From positions 1 to 64,000 of the forward strand of contig JAJKFJ010021794.1 in assembly GCA_027382625.1 (NCBI GenBank): DNA of 64,000 bases, written 5' to 3'. The first letter of the stretch is position 1. The number at the start of each line of letters is the position of its first letter. This document shows positions 30,773 to 41,849 of this stretch, piece by piece. This DNA is from Tetmemena sp. SeJ-2015. Its lineage: Eukaryota; Ciliophora; Spirotrichea; Sporadotrichida; Oxytrichidae. Below the pieces are notes generated by a model that saw only the letters and a program-made list of their open reading frames with translations, did no database searches and was not told where the DNA came from. A program made the translations under genes and the position numbers.

Positions 30773-33606
30773 ATGAACAATAACTAATAAGTCTCCTCTT
30801 CTAACTCAACCACCAATCAAATGCTCAAGACTTCACAACAGCAGCAGTAATCATTTCTAACCTACAGCTCTAATACCGAGAACAATGATTTAATTATGAT
30901 GGTAGTATTTTTACTATTGATTTGCAGACTAGGAATACCATAATTTATCAAATGTAAGAATGAGAGAGTTGAATTATTATTTAGGGGAGAGTTTAGTGGA
31001 GGGAGTCCTTCGAAGGATGCATATGATATTTTTACCTAGAAGATAGAATCAGAGTACTTGGTTTCATCCAGTGGCTAAACTACTCAAAGAAATGCAGTTG
31101 ATACTCTCCGCCAAAGCACAGAGAGATAAAATAACCGAGTAATTGCCTATCAATAGCCAGTCCATGAGTAATACATCGTCTATTCCAATTTATTATTGCT
31201 TATATTCAGATGCCATAGTTAATTCAGAGCATATTCTAAGGCGCACTCCTCTCAATCAAGATATCAACTTATAAAAAAGCTATTATTAATTTGTAAGCGA
31301 GGGAAATCATGAACTTTCAAAATAAAATTTAATAAGTAGGAGTAATGTAACAACCTATTAAAACAATCAAGTCCACAAAAGTAGAACACAAACCACCCAT
31401 CAACAGTAGTAAGAAGCATAGACACACAGAGTACCTTACCAAGGAAGTACAACAAAAAAGTTGAGCGACCATCATCATGATAGTATGGCTGATGATAGTC
31501 TGAACAGCAGCAAATAAATTAATGGGTAGAAGGAGAGAGTAGGCTAGAATTTTACTAACTAAAGCCACAGTTAAAGCCTTGACAAGCAATACTAGAGTCA
31601 CCAGCGATCTGAAGATAATCAGTCAAACTCAGATGTAATAAGAGCAAAGATTATGGGAGTGAATTCCTCAATCGAGTACAAGCACACTAAGAACATTCTT
31701 TCTCTGGGAGGGACTAGTGATAATGTACTTTCTTTTAGTGATGAGATCGTTTAGTTTGATCAGACTTCGAGGAAAAACTTAGTGATGTCTCATTCCCACT
31801 CCAATAGCTGCAGCAATCAAATGGAAGTCATGAGCTAGGAGAGAACTGAAGCCGCCTTTCAATATCAATTTACAGAGGACAAAAATGAAAACTTTAGCAC
31901 TCCTAGCAAAATAAAAACCAACGAAGTACCAAACTAAAAAGGTGTGCTCAAATATACTATATATATCAGAATGTAATCATTTTATAGGTATGAATCAAAA
32001 TAAAAACAACAACGTTACATTTGACCAAATGAACAGCTCAAGCAATGTAAATTCACCTTTGAGATTTGGTCTGTAAAGTACAGGATAGAAGAATGATTAC
32101 GATCAGTTACTCACTCCAAATATTTCTTCCTCCAAGCAAAATCAGAATGATATCATCATTTAAAATTGTAATTGCTTAAAGTTATTTAAAATAAAAGGCT
32201 TAATCTTATTTATTAAGCTATAATTACTATTTCATTATAATTATATAAGACTACTTTATATATATATATATTTAACTGTATAAAATGCATAGATATTAAT
32301 AGAAACATCGATATTACTGCTGAAACCTTTTAAGCATAAGCTACAAGTTACAAAGAAACCGCAAACTAAAATTTGAGAGACAGTTTTAAAAACTACGACA
32401 GTGTTCATTAGATACAACCAAATTTAATTATTTAGTTATTGCAAATATATTAAAATGATAATAAATTCTTAGAAAGGAATAAATCGTTAACTATTTTTAC
32501 AAGGAAATGCGATGAGCTAGTAGATGTCTAACTAAGATTTAAAACAAAGAGAGAATTCCTAGAGTGAGAGTTTATCGAAACAGTATTTAAGCGTAGGTAG
32601 GGAAAATAACATGAATTAGGATGGAAATGAAATAGAAGATGTCATGTCTTTGAACAGTAACAGTAAAAACCAAGCAGCTTCCAACAGAGCTCCACTATAT
32701 CAACGCATAGCAAAAACAAGAACATTTAAGCTTAAAGTAGAGTTAAGAAACAGTGAGGGGGAGCAATGCTTCAAAATGAATAACACAATTTGAGAAATTA
32801 AAACAGTCACTACCAACATATAGAGAGCGAGTAAGATTTGGACAAAATAATGATCACTCCTCCTACATAGTCAAGTTTAAAGAATGCATTATCCACAGAA
32901 AGGGGTATATCATCTGAAGAGATCATGCAAAACTCTATGAGGTCGTCATAGATTGCAAACTTACATAATCAGAGGCAAGTTTCGCCATTTTAGAATGAGG
33001 TCTAAGTTAATTAGGCAGCCTTAAGAAGCTCTCTTATATATTTGTTATAATTTATTATAGCAACGTGAGAGAAGAATTTTTCAAAATTAAGATGCCAGCC
33101 AGATTGAGAAACTAAGCGATGCCAAGTAATTAAGCTTAGACTATAACTACTATTGGTTAAAGTATTTCTTAAATATCAAAGGACCACTCTGACATCTCTC
33201 TGACTTAGAAATGGAACAGTGATTCTGCAATAGAATGATTCTAAAGACAGAGATGCTTTTTTTGAACGTTCCTAGGCTGAAAATATTATCTAAAAGATTG
33301 GAAACTAGCCTTCTAGTGGTCCTTAATTCGGAAGATCAAAATCTCAAATTAATGAGGGAAGATCTCAAAATTAAATTGTCCTTGAGAGACCAAGAGAAAA
33401 ATCAACAACGCTATCACAGAAGTCTTAAATCTCTAGTTTCAATCATACATCTTAAATTATATGAATCAACTTGCTGGTTCTAAACTTTCTATTCACTATT
33501 TCTTAGGAACAAAAGAGAAAGAGTAAAAACTTCAGAAGGAGGAATTTGAGTTGAAAATTAAAAACTCAATAAAAGATCTTTAAGGCTCCAAGATGTTTGG
33601 GGACTT
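30773..33606 (+). CDS. Asn/Gln/Ser-rich protein(s), unknown function
   Basis: Open segments from ATG at 30773 (MNNNQQVSSSNSTTNQMLKT) are full of Asn, Gln and Ser, with TAA/TAG as Gln, and are separated by short AT-rich IES-like gaps. Notable pieces: DTLRQSTERQNNRVIAYQQP, TRTFKLKVELRNSEG near 32720, DKIMITPPTQSSLKNALSTE near 32860 and a Lys/Glu coiled-coil-like end (EKEQKLQKEEFELKIKNSIK) near 33515-33590. I see no domain. Whether this is one gene or two is not clear; the frame changes several times and I list the outer limits. Confidence 0.5.
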
Positions 33607-33947
33607 TCAAATTTATTATTTAGTAATTAGGCATATAATCTCCAATCTTAAAGTAATCTTTGTCGAATTTTCGTAATATGTGGAGGGAGGCACGATGGGT
33701 AGTAAAATTCAACCCATAAACTCAAATTTAATGACGCTTTATACTTTCCATCTTTTCCTCAAACTTAAATACAAATTTTATCTCTAAACGATATTAGCTT
33801 GCCACTTCAAAGTATAAGTAGAATCTTTACGAGCGCATTTTCAGTACAACTTGCAATAAAATTACTAAAAAAGCAGATTTTAATGAATTCGGTTCTATTT
33901 TAACCCGAATTGCTCTGCATATATATCGAAACCAACACCACACAAAT
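33607..33947. other. AT-rich spacer, no clear gene
   Basis: About 340 bases. A frame stays open on + but its composition is hydrophobic and AT-driven, so I do not call it. It contains a GGAGGGAGGCACGATGG patch near 33682. Confidence 0.4.
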
Positions 33948-34792
33948 ATGAATGAGGATGCATCTCAAATCTATTCGCAATCTATGATAGGTTCTCCTGA
34001 CAATAAAAGCTAATCAAACTTCTATACTTCTCTTTATAGCAATAACAATAGAGAGATTATAAAGTAATGCTTAGAGCCAAATGACTACCTTGTCAAATTT
34101 ATTGACGACTACTTGTTTGATATATAAATATAGGGCAGATAAAAAAGCCCATCTACTAATGAACTCATCCTAGATAAATCGACAAGTAGATTTCATTTAT
34201 GAAATAACTATACTTTTAAATTAATTAAAGTCAGTTTGGATAAAGCGTATAAGTTCCTAGAGAGAATGATGTGCAGAAGTATTTGCAAGAGTATCAAGAT
34301 AATAAGGAGATTCATCGCCTATTTTAAAAAGAAGAAGCTTTTCTTAAGAAGGTATTTGATGTGTATTGCGAATCCAACAAGAGAAAGATAAAGATTATAA
34401 ACATGAGGAAGTTCAAATTCCTACTTAGAGATCTGCAAGTCATTCCCCATTTTTTAAAAATAAATACCATATCACGACTGAGTACAAGACGCAGCAGATT
34501 TACAAATACTTAGAGAGTAGTAGCTCAAACCATAAACTGTCAAAATCTAGTGATGAGACCATCACTCTCCATTCTCTTCCCCAAGCTCTCTAATTAAATG
34601 AATAGTTGATAATATAGTATCTACTTGATCTTCTGTCTAACACTTGAAGATGACTCTTCAATCTAGGAGAAAGTTAACTTCATAATTAAGTGGCTGAAGC
34701 AGCATTCAAAGAATAAACTAGCTGGCTAAAATTTGGTGAGAGAAGAAAGGCGTCTTACATTTACAAACCAAAGGCTGTTCAATTAAAAGTGA
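33948..34792 (+). CDS. Hypothetical protein with charged helical region
   Basis: From ATG at 33948 (MNEDASQIYSQSMIGSPDNK) it gives EPNDYLVKFIDDYLFDIQIQ, then after an IES near 34200-34250 a charged stretch: NDVQKYLQEYQDNKEIHRLF, EEAFLKKVFDVYCESNKRK, INMRKFKFLLRDLQVIPHFL. It continues through a break near 34610 to WLKQHSKNKLAGQNLVREER and TGA at 34790-34792. The FLKKVFDVYC and MRKFKFLLRDL helices look like an EF-hand-like or similar helical fold, but no calcium loop is visible. Function unknown. Confidence 0.58.
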
Positions 34793-35069
34793 TAGCAACA
34801 ACAAAATTCAAAAATTTTAGGTAATCAAATAATTGTAATCATTTATTTCATGAATAAACTGTAATATCTCTTACATTTGATCGAGTGGCTTATATTTGAA
34901 TTAATTAGGTAAAAAAGTAAACTCCGTAACAAGCTTTATCAAAATTTAAATAATTATAGAGATGGTTGATTTAATTTGGAATATATAACTTTGCTTGATT
35001 ATAATAAGCAATATGCTTAAATTGATAGATAAAATTCCTCTTGGGTTTAATTTATATCTATTGGATCAA

Positions 35070-36989
35070 ATGGGTAAAAACAAAAAGAACTAAGGCCCGA
35101 CCTTTAAAGCCAAGGACGCTCCGAAGCAAGTTATGCCTAGCTCTAGGCAAGTACGAAAAATATAAGAAGTAGAGGGAGGTTACTATGACGAAGAAGGCTT
35201 CTACATTCTGCCAGAAGGAGGTAGGTAAAATTTATAGTCTCAAAAGGGAATCTATTTTGACATATCGAGTGCGGTGATTAATTGATATTCTAGATTTTTA
35301 CGATCCTGATGGATATTACTTTAACAAGGAGGGACTGGATGAGTTTGGAGGTCGCTATGACGATGATGGCCTTTATCTTCCAGGCGAGGGCAATAAGCAT
35401 GAATTCGAGGATCTTTACGGTTAAGGAGAAGAAGACGATGTTTACGATGATGAGCTGATTAGACAATTCGAGAACGGAGGAGACGATGATGATGACTAAG
35501 TGGATGAGGAGCAGGAGAGGCTCTACAAAGAGTTCTTGAGAAAGGAGAAGCATGCAGTTGCACACGATGACCTTCAATCACTTTAATAGCTTCACGCTTT
35601 AATATTGTATGTAGATAACTAATTGAAGGGGAGGAAGAAGAGGAAGGATTCGAACAAGAGAGGAACTTCCGACAGAAGAAACATAACTCAAATTATCACA
35701 ACAACAAAAGATCGCACTAAAATAATCAAAGCAATAACTATTACAATCAGTAGAATTAGCATTATTTATTAAAAACTTTAATGAGATAGAAAATTTTTGT
35801 AAGCAATAGCAGTAGCAGTATCAAAATTTTTAATACCCTCAGTAGCAATTTTATCAACAGCAGCCAGTGCAGCCATACTTTGATCCAAACACAGGCATGT
35901 ACTATGACCCTACTCAGATGCAAATGATGGGTGGGTATCAGATGAACTAATTTGGAGGTTATGATTAGATGATGTTGGCACAGCAATTCTAATAGTAAAT
36001 GCAGTTAGGATTTATCTATATTCTGTTTGTGCTATATGTTTATATTTGCTCCACAAGGATTTGCAAATTATGTCCCTCCAATGAATCAGGCTTATGACCC
36101 GAACTTAATGATGCAGCAGCCAGTTTAGTTCCCATAGTAAGTGTAACCTACAGCTTTCTAAGTGCCATCTAGTGAAGATGGAATGTTTTATTAAATAATT
36201 AATATGCCTAAGAAGACGGTGCAGGAATTCATTCCATCCTACAAGAGAAATAAAGATGTAATTTATTTTTATAAATCAGGCTGAATAGCAACAACCTGCT
36301 AATGTTTAGACAACTGACTCCTAAGCTAATTAGAACTCATAAAAGCTTGCTGAAGCATAGTTAAGTGAAGAGCCCTAGCCTAATACAGCTGAAGCAAGCT
36401 CAGAAAATCAATAACCAAGCGTCGAAGAAGAGAAATCTTCAATAAAGTCCTCAGAAAATTCTGTGCTTGAAGAATCAAATAATATTTTATATGGGCTAAT
36501 ATCTTTCTATGTCTTTTTTAAAGAGAAAAAGCAAGAAACTGAAACCAAAGTGCTCAAAGCCAAGAATAGAAATAATAAGCAACCTAACTTCAAGCCAAAA
36601 TAAACTCAATAACCAAACGAGACACAAGTTAGTAATAACTCAACCCAATAATTCTAGAAGAGAGAAAATGCTCCAACAGAAAACAAGCTAACTAACAAAA
36701 ATCAAGATAACCAAACTAAGCATGCTTAGAGTAAATAGACAGAGAAGAAGGAGGAGTAAAAATAAACAAGCTCAAAGCAATCGAGCCCTCAAAAAAGCAA
36801 ACCAGCTGCAGCATCACAGAATAATCCCCAACCTAAAGAGCAATCCTGAATCTAAACCGATATGAATTTTATTTTAGACAGGTGGATGGGAAGGCTTCTA
36901 ATTTTGATGCAAACTAAAGCTCATTCTCTAATTATGAATAGTAATAAGAATCAACAATATATCAAGATTCATTAATTACAATTATGTGA
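35070..36989 (+). CDS. Gln/Tyr-rich, prion-like protein with acidic repeats
   Basis: From ATG at 35070 (MGKNKKNQGPTFKAKDAPKQ) come repeats of the type YYDEEGFYILPEG, FYDPDGYYFNKEG, GGRYDDDGLYLPGEG, then an acidic run (GGDDDDDQVDEEQERLYKEF). A Gln/Tyr/Met-rich region follows (QYPQQQFYQQQPVQPYFDP; GMYYDPTQMQMMGGYQMNQF), next VQEFIPSYKRNK, then a long Glu/Gln/Lys/Asn-rich tail ending at TGA 36987-36989. The EFxP core in VQEFIPSY resembles a PAM2 motif that binds poly(A)-binding protein; weak. The composition suits an RNA-granule protein. An intron (35221-35293) and several IESs (one with pointer AGGATTT) interrupt it. Confidence 0.68.
35221..35293 (+). other. Intron in Gln/Tyr-rich gene
   Basis: GTAGGT...TTCTAG, 73 bases. 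Splicing joins Leu-Pro-Glu-Gly-Asp to Phe-Tyr-Asp-Pro-Asp-Gly, keeping the repeat pattern. Confidence 0.75.
36014..36062 (+). other. IES, pointer AGGATTT
   Basis: AGGATTT at 36007-36013 and 36056-36062. Removal joins Met-Gln-Leu-Gly-Phe to Ala-Asn-Tyr-Val-Pro-Pro in frame. Confidence 0.88.
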
Positions 36990-37284
36990 TTTCTTATTAG
37001 ATGCGATGTCCATAGAAACCTTTTATAAGTAGTAAATGTATTAAGCTTTCAAGCCCTTCTTTTGCCCCATTACAAACAAAATTAAATAACCTTTTAAAAT
37101 CTAAATTTACTAGATCTTTCTAACTTCTCTAAGAGATATGACTTTGGTCTGTCAATTTAATTTAAATAATTTGAGAAGTGGCTTGATTGGGTAGTGGTTG
37201 GTAAGAGTGAGGAATGAAAGGTGAGTGTAAAGAATAGTTGGAAGATAAACCCTGTATGTATTAGCTATATATAGTTCAGAAGAG

Positions 37285-37420
37285 ATTAGCTGTCAGCCTT
37301 GGTAGTGTGCGCTGGGTTACTCGGGTGAGATGCTGCCACTTCAACTTGAGCTAGCTTAGGCTGAAGTGGCTGCTGAATCCCGACTCACACCATATTACTT
37401 GCTCGCAAGCACAATATTAC
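37285..37420 (+). ncRNA. Possible structured RNA (SRP RNA-like 5' domain?)
   Basis: A GC-rich island of about 110 bases stands in AT-rich DNA. It contains GCCACTTCA and TGAAGTGGC as stem arms around a 17-base loop, extended by GCTG/CTGC-like pairing, and GGGTTACTCGGGTGAG upstream, which resembles the Alu-domain loop region of signal recognition particle RNA. TATATATAG lies about 25 bases upstream of the GC-rich start and TTTT follows at about 37416. There is no coding frame. The S-domain motifs expected of SRP RNA were not found downstream, so the class is open; another small RNA is equally possible. Confidence 0.4.
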
Positions 37421-37826
37421 TTTTCATAATTCGCTTTTGCTCATATTCTTTCCCTTTGGGAAAGATTCATTATAGTTTAAATTAAATTAAAATCAAAATT
37501 TTAAATGAAAGTGTTTATTCTTCTTATATGACGATGGGAACTCTTTGTATGAGATTTTGATGTTTAAAATTTTTTGAACAAAGAAATTAGCCAAGTTCTG
37601 AAGGTTCTAACTGAAATAACTCTTTTAGTAGTCCTGCTACTAGGAAGAAGTCTTAAGGATGAAAAGTGCTTAGAATTTGAAGTTTATAGAATGGAAATTA
37701 ATTTAAGTTATATACTCTCACTTAAACTGAATTTATTATATTTTATTATTGATTTAATACTCTATTTAGTAAATTGGTATGTATATTATATTGTTTATAA
37801 ATAGAAATATTAATTTATAAATTGAT
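37421..37826. other. AT-rich spacer
   Basis: No supported gene. A + frame at 37574-37804 encodes mostly Leu, Ile and Tyr from AT-rich DNA and is probably chance. Confidence 0.45.
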
Positions 37827-39345
37827 ATGACAACTAGTAGCAAAGCAGATTAACAGCTGCAAACCTTAAATTAGCAGCAACTCTCACCAATTTTACCTCA
37901 CTCCAGAAACCACCCCTCAAATCTATACACCATACCTTCTCTATCAAAGAAATCTTAAAATCCCTCACTAGCTACTAAATCTGCAAGAGTGCACATTACA
38001 GAGCAAAATCTAAAATATTTTATAGTTAGAGCGAGAAAGAAAGAATCATTCTCCGCTAGACAAGTTCCAAAGTTTTCTAGATACGAAACGAAATAGCCCT
38101 CATAAAACTGCGAAGCTCCACCATATTTCCATTAGTGATGCACAAAAGCAATCTAAAATCTAGGAACCAAAGTAGGGTGAAGACGAGCGGTCTAAATTTT
38201 TTGGAATGAGGTTCGCTCAACAAAAGAGTACACTTTCAAACAGTGAACTCGTTAAATTGAAGAAGCTGCAATATTTATCATTGTTTTTAGTATAATTTAA
38301 TAAATGGACCAAATTAGGGAGTTCATAGTGAACAACCAACATCCTCTCACTCCTAGATAACAAGTCTTAAATACCAATAGTTTGACTCTTTCAACTTATT
38401 TGAACAGATTCGAAGAAACTCATAACCCTCACACTAGAGCTAGATCTATTAGTATATAATAATGAAATAATTTATCTCTTGCTCTTCTAAAGGATATAAG
38501 TTAAAAGGAGACAAAAATTAATTCTAAAATTTTGGAGGACTATGTCAAATTTGGTGCTGAAAAGAAAGATCAAGCTATTTAAGATAGCCTCCTTCCTAAA
38601 GTTTTGCATTAAATTTTTTAGCTTAGTCTAATGATTTAGTGCATCTCTATTAAAATAAAAAAGAAGTTTAAATAGCAAAAGTCCTTGACTAGTCTAATGA
38701 ATAAATTTAAAATGTGAGCGACAAACTGAGACTGTTTTAATTCAATAAAATAGGAAGAGCAGGCTTTAAATATGGTTTATTTTTTTGCTTCGGTAAATAC
38801 CAAAGAATGAGCGGTAGTATTCAAAACAAGAGTTCCTCACTTCCATTTAAATACCTTGGCTAGGATCAAGCGACTAGAGAAGCTCTTTCTTAAATTAAGT
38901 AAATGTTTCAAGCCAAAGGAGGACTAAGGTCAGATATCTAAAACGCACTAGAACAAATAAATTATAATTTAAATGAGGGGAAGTCAAACTCAGAGACAAA
39001 AGGAAGATGAAGACTAAACATAGTATAGACATTTGAAAAAGTGCTTAAGTATTTTTATAATTGTTTGTACAGTGTTGTCTTAGATTCTATTCAATAGTCA
39101 AGTCTCTAAATACACACTTTATTTATTATTTCTCCATTTGAAGAGCTATCTACTCAATCAACAAAGCCTAAATAGTATTTATCTTATAATAAATATAAAA
39201 GCTCTTAAGCATTAGGATCTGTAAACTAGTCTCCAGATGCTTTGAAGCATTTGAACTCTCAACAACAAATTGATCCTATTGCAAGTGACAAAACTAATCT
39301 TCAAAAATATAACTTAATCAATTAATCAAATCTGTAATTATTTTA
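37827..39345 (+). CDS. Hypothetical Ser/Gln-rich protein, segments
   Basis: From ATG at 37827 (MTTSSKADQQLQTLNQQQLS) several open segments follow one another on +: DKFQSFLDTKRNSPHKTAKL, ERSKFFGMRFAQQKSTLSNS, DQIREFIVNNQHPLTPRQQV, KILEDYVKFGAEKKDQAIQD, FNKIGRAGFKYGLFFCFGKY and QATREALSQIKQMFQAKGGL. Frame changes at AT-rich gaps suggest about five IESs. No domain recognised; the segments may belong to one large gene reaching 41790. Confidence 0.5.
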
Positions 39346-39479
39346 AGAATTAAATTAAGTCTTTTTAATATGCTAATGAAATTATTTGATTATGAATTAG
39401 CTTTTATTTTGAAAAGCATTTTGTCCAAGTAAATTTTGAATTTAAGTAGAAATTAAAAAATTAAATTTATATTTTAACT

Positions 39480-40617
39480 TAAGAAAGCTGAACTAATTCG
39501 TCCCCTTTTTTGCGGAAAGAGACAACGTGGGCAACTTAATTCAGCACTCAAAACTGTAGAATAAAAGAAAAGGTACTTTAACTGATATCTCGCCAAGTTT
39601 CAAAACATAACAGTCCCCCTAAAATCAAGCCTTCTCCACTTTGAAGAATTCTGACTAAACAAACGAAGGTAATAGAGGAGTATTTCGATGGACAAAATTA
39701 GGTGGAAGTCAACAACTAGAAGAAATTATTTTTCCTTTAAGAAAGATGCAGCTATTTTGGGAATAGACTTAAGAAAAAGAAGTTAATCTCAGCAAGCTCA
39801 TTACATCTACTAGAATATAAAGCAGAGTTCTTAAGCAGTGGGGTAACTTGATACCCCTTAGAAATTTAACATAATACTTTTATTGTACTTATTTTATTTG
39901 TGACGACTGAAGTAAACTATGGTGGGAAGAAGAGGAAAAGTAAATTTAGAATAAACTAAGAGGCATATTTCGGGTCAACTGTCTCTTAAATTATTAATTG
40001 AATTGATGAGGACATAGACAGAAGGGAGTAGACTTTTAGGCAGAAGTTCAAATGCAGAGACGTATTTGACCAAGAATACTTTGAATCTGTCCACTTAATT
40101 TAAATTGATTATAGCCCAAACTAGGCAGCTATAGACAAAGAACTTGAAGGGGAAGCTATCCACTTAAATTGCAAAGTATACAAACAAAGACAAGGAAGCA
40201 TTGGTGAGGGGATCTATTTAAGTTCAGCCAGTAATCTTAACTCCAACTTAGTCGCAGGAGTTTCCAGCCCTTCTCTAGAGCTAGTTTCAGTTATCTTTAT
40301 TTTTTTTATGGTAAATTTAAGTTAAGTATCCCAAAGCTAAGTCAACTTTAAAAACTGGCTGACAATTAAGGTGAAAGCTTGGAGAGGTTTGAAAATTATA
40401 TAAGAGCAAACTTAGAAACAAACTAAAGGTATAGAAAATCTCCCCTTAAGGATTAAATCATTGATGAAGACATGTTTGAACCCAACTAAAAGTACCTACA
40501 GCATAATTCTTCTTACATCAAGCCAGACTACTCCTCTAAAATTCATCCATTATATATTTCAGGGTAGATTGCAAATACTCATAGTCAACACATTTAAAAT
40601 TATAAATAATTTTGCTT
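39480..40617 (+). CDS. Hypothetical protein, segments
   Basis: Open + segments separated by AT-rich gaps: ERDNVGNLIQHSKLQNKRKG, then IDEDIDRREQTFRQKFKCRD, VFDQEYFESVHLIQIDYSPN, SIGEGIYLSSASNLNSNLVA and, after a gap near 40300, ERFENYIRANLETNQRYRKS with IIDEDMFEPNQKYLQHNSSY. The short acidic pattern I-D-E-D recurs. No domain recognised; it could continue the gene that begins at 37827. Confidence 0.45.
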
Positions 40618-41040
40618 TGAATTCATAAATAAATATCTATACACTAATTTTTTACTACTAAAGAGTGAAATTAAAAAGGAAATCTTTAAGTTAATATTAT
40701 AATTTGGAGAATTAGAGCATTTAAAATTTTCTTCATTAATTTTTGATTTAATTAACTGAGGTTTATTCTAATTTATCGATATCTATGAGTTTAAACAATA
40801 AATAAATTATTTAGCTCTAAAAATTGAATTTAAAAAAACTGGAATTTATTTACTAATTTTAGGTATATTTGAATCACTGATGAGTTTGAGACTAAAAACG
40901 AATTAAACCAATTAAGCAAACATAGTATTTAGATATCTGAACAATTTTAAAGTTAATTAAGTTTATTTACCTTGTCAATAAACATTAAATAAATGAAATA
41001 TATGTTGTAAAATTAGATATGTGCCAAAATTTATGTATAA
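40618..41040. other. AT-rich stretch without clear coding
   Basis: About 420 AT-rich bases. Nothing supported; it may be a long IES. Confidence 0.4.
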
Positions 41041-41790
41041 AATGAAAGATGTGTACAAATCTCCCAAGGGACACACTATAGTAGAAATCCAAGAAGTTCT
41101 TTCAAGCGACTTTAATGAAGCGTCCTCCAAAATTACATAGCAGCAGTAGCAACAAGATTCCACATTTCCTACTACCTAATCTATAAATAATTTATAAATT
41201 TGTTGTTTGAAAATCTACCATGCAGAGAATAAAGCAAGCTAGGCCTAGAGTTATTACCAGCAGAGAGAGCAGCTAATAAATTAAAGACAAGGTTATGAGA
41301 GCTATCAAAAGAAATCCAACTCAACACGACATAGATAAAATAAAAGTTTCTCCTGTCAGTACCTTACCATTTGCTACATTAATATTGCAAATACTTTATT
41401 TGAAGAAGTAGAAATGGGTAAGACTTTGCAATAGAGTTATCTCAACAGAGATTTGTCTACTTAATTCCTTAATCAGTAAATTAATGACCATTATCAAAAT
41501 CATTGCTTATTTTAATGTGATTTTAAAATCCTAGTCAAGAATTAGAACTAAACGAAGGAGAGGAGGACTATAATAATCTAAGTAACTATTAGAGATAGAG
41601 AATACAAGGACAAGAGATAAGACAGAGTTTTCCTAATGATGTGAAGGACACCTTGTCAAGACTTGGACTGAAGTCTAGTGATATTGCCTCCTAACTTATG
41701 GCTAGGTTCACTTAATAAGGAAATTTAATTCAACCCCAACATATAGCTTAATCCTAAATACTCACTAACAGCTCTCAGAAACGAAGATGA
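41041..41790 (+). CDS. Hypothetical Gln-rich protein, C-terminal segments
   Basis: MKDVYKSPKGHTIVEIQEVL and SSDFNEASSKITQQQQQQDS lead into several Gln-rich pieces. The last segment reads ELELNEGEEDYNNLSNYQRQ, VKDTLSRLGLKSSDIASQLM, ARFTQQGNLIQPQHI and TGA at 41788-41790. The amphipathic LSRLGLKSSDIASQLMARF may be a short helix or motif. It ends tail-to-tail with the GAF gene on the other strand. Confidence 0.5.
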
Positions 41791-41849
41791 ACTTTTAATT
41801 TTATTATTTTAGTACGAATTTTATAGTTTTCAATCAATGATTAAGATAA

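Noticed and set aside
31264..31601. Hydrophobic minus-strand frames
   Set aside because: They are the complement of Gln/Asn-rich codons on the plus strand, which read as Leu/Val in reverse.
35290..35986. Leu/Val/Ile-rich minus-strand frames
   Set aside because: They are shadows of the acidic and Gln-rich plus-strand gene.
37285..37420. tRNA gene
   Set aside because: No TPsiC (GGTTCGAATCC-like) box, no acceptor stem pairing and no anticodon arm in the right place.
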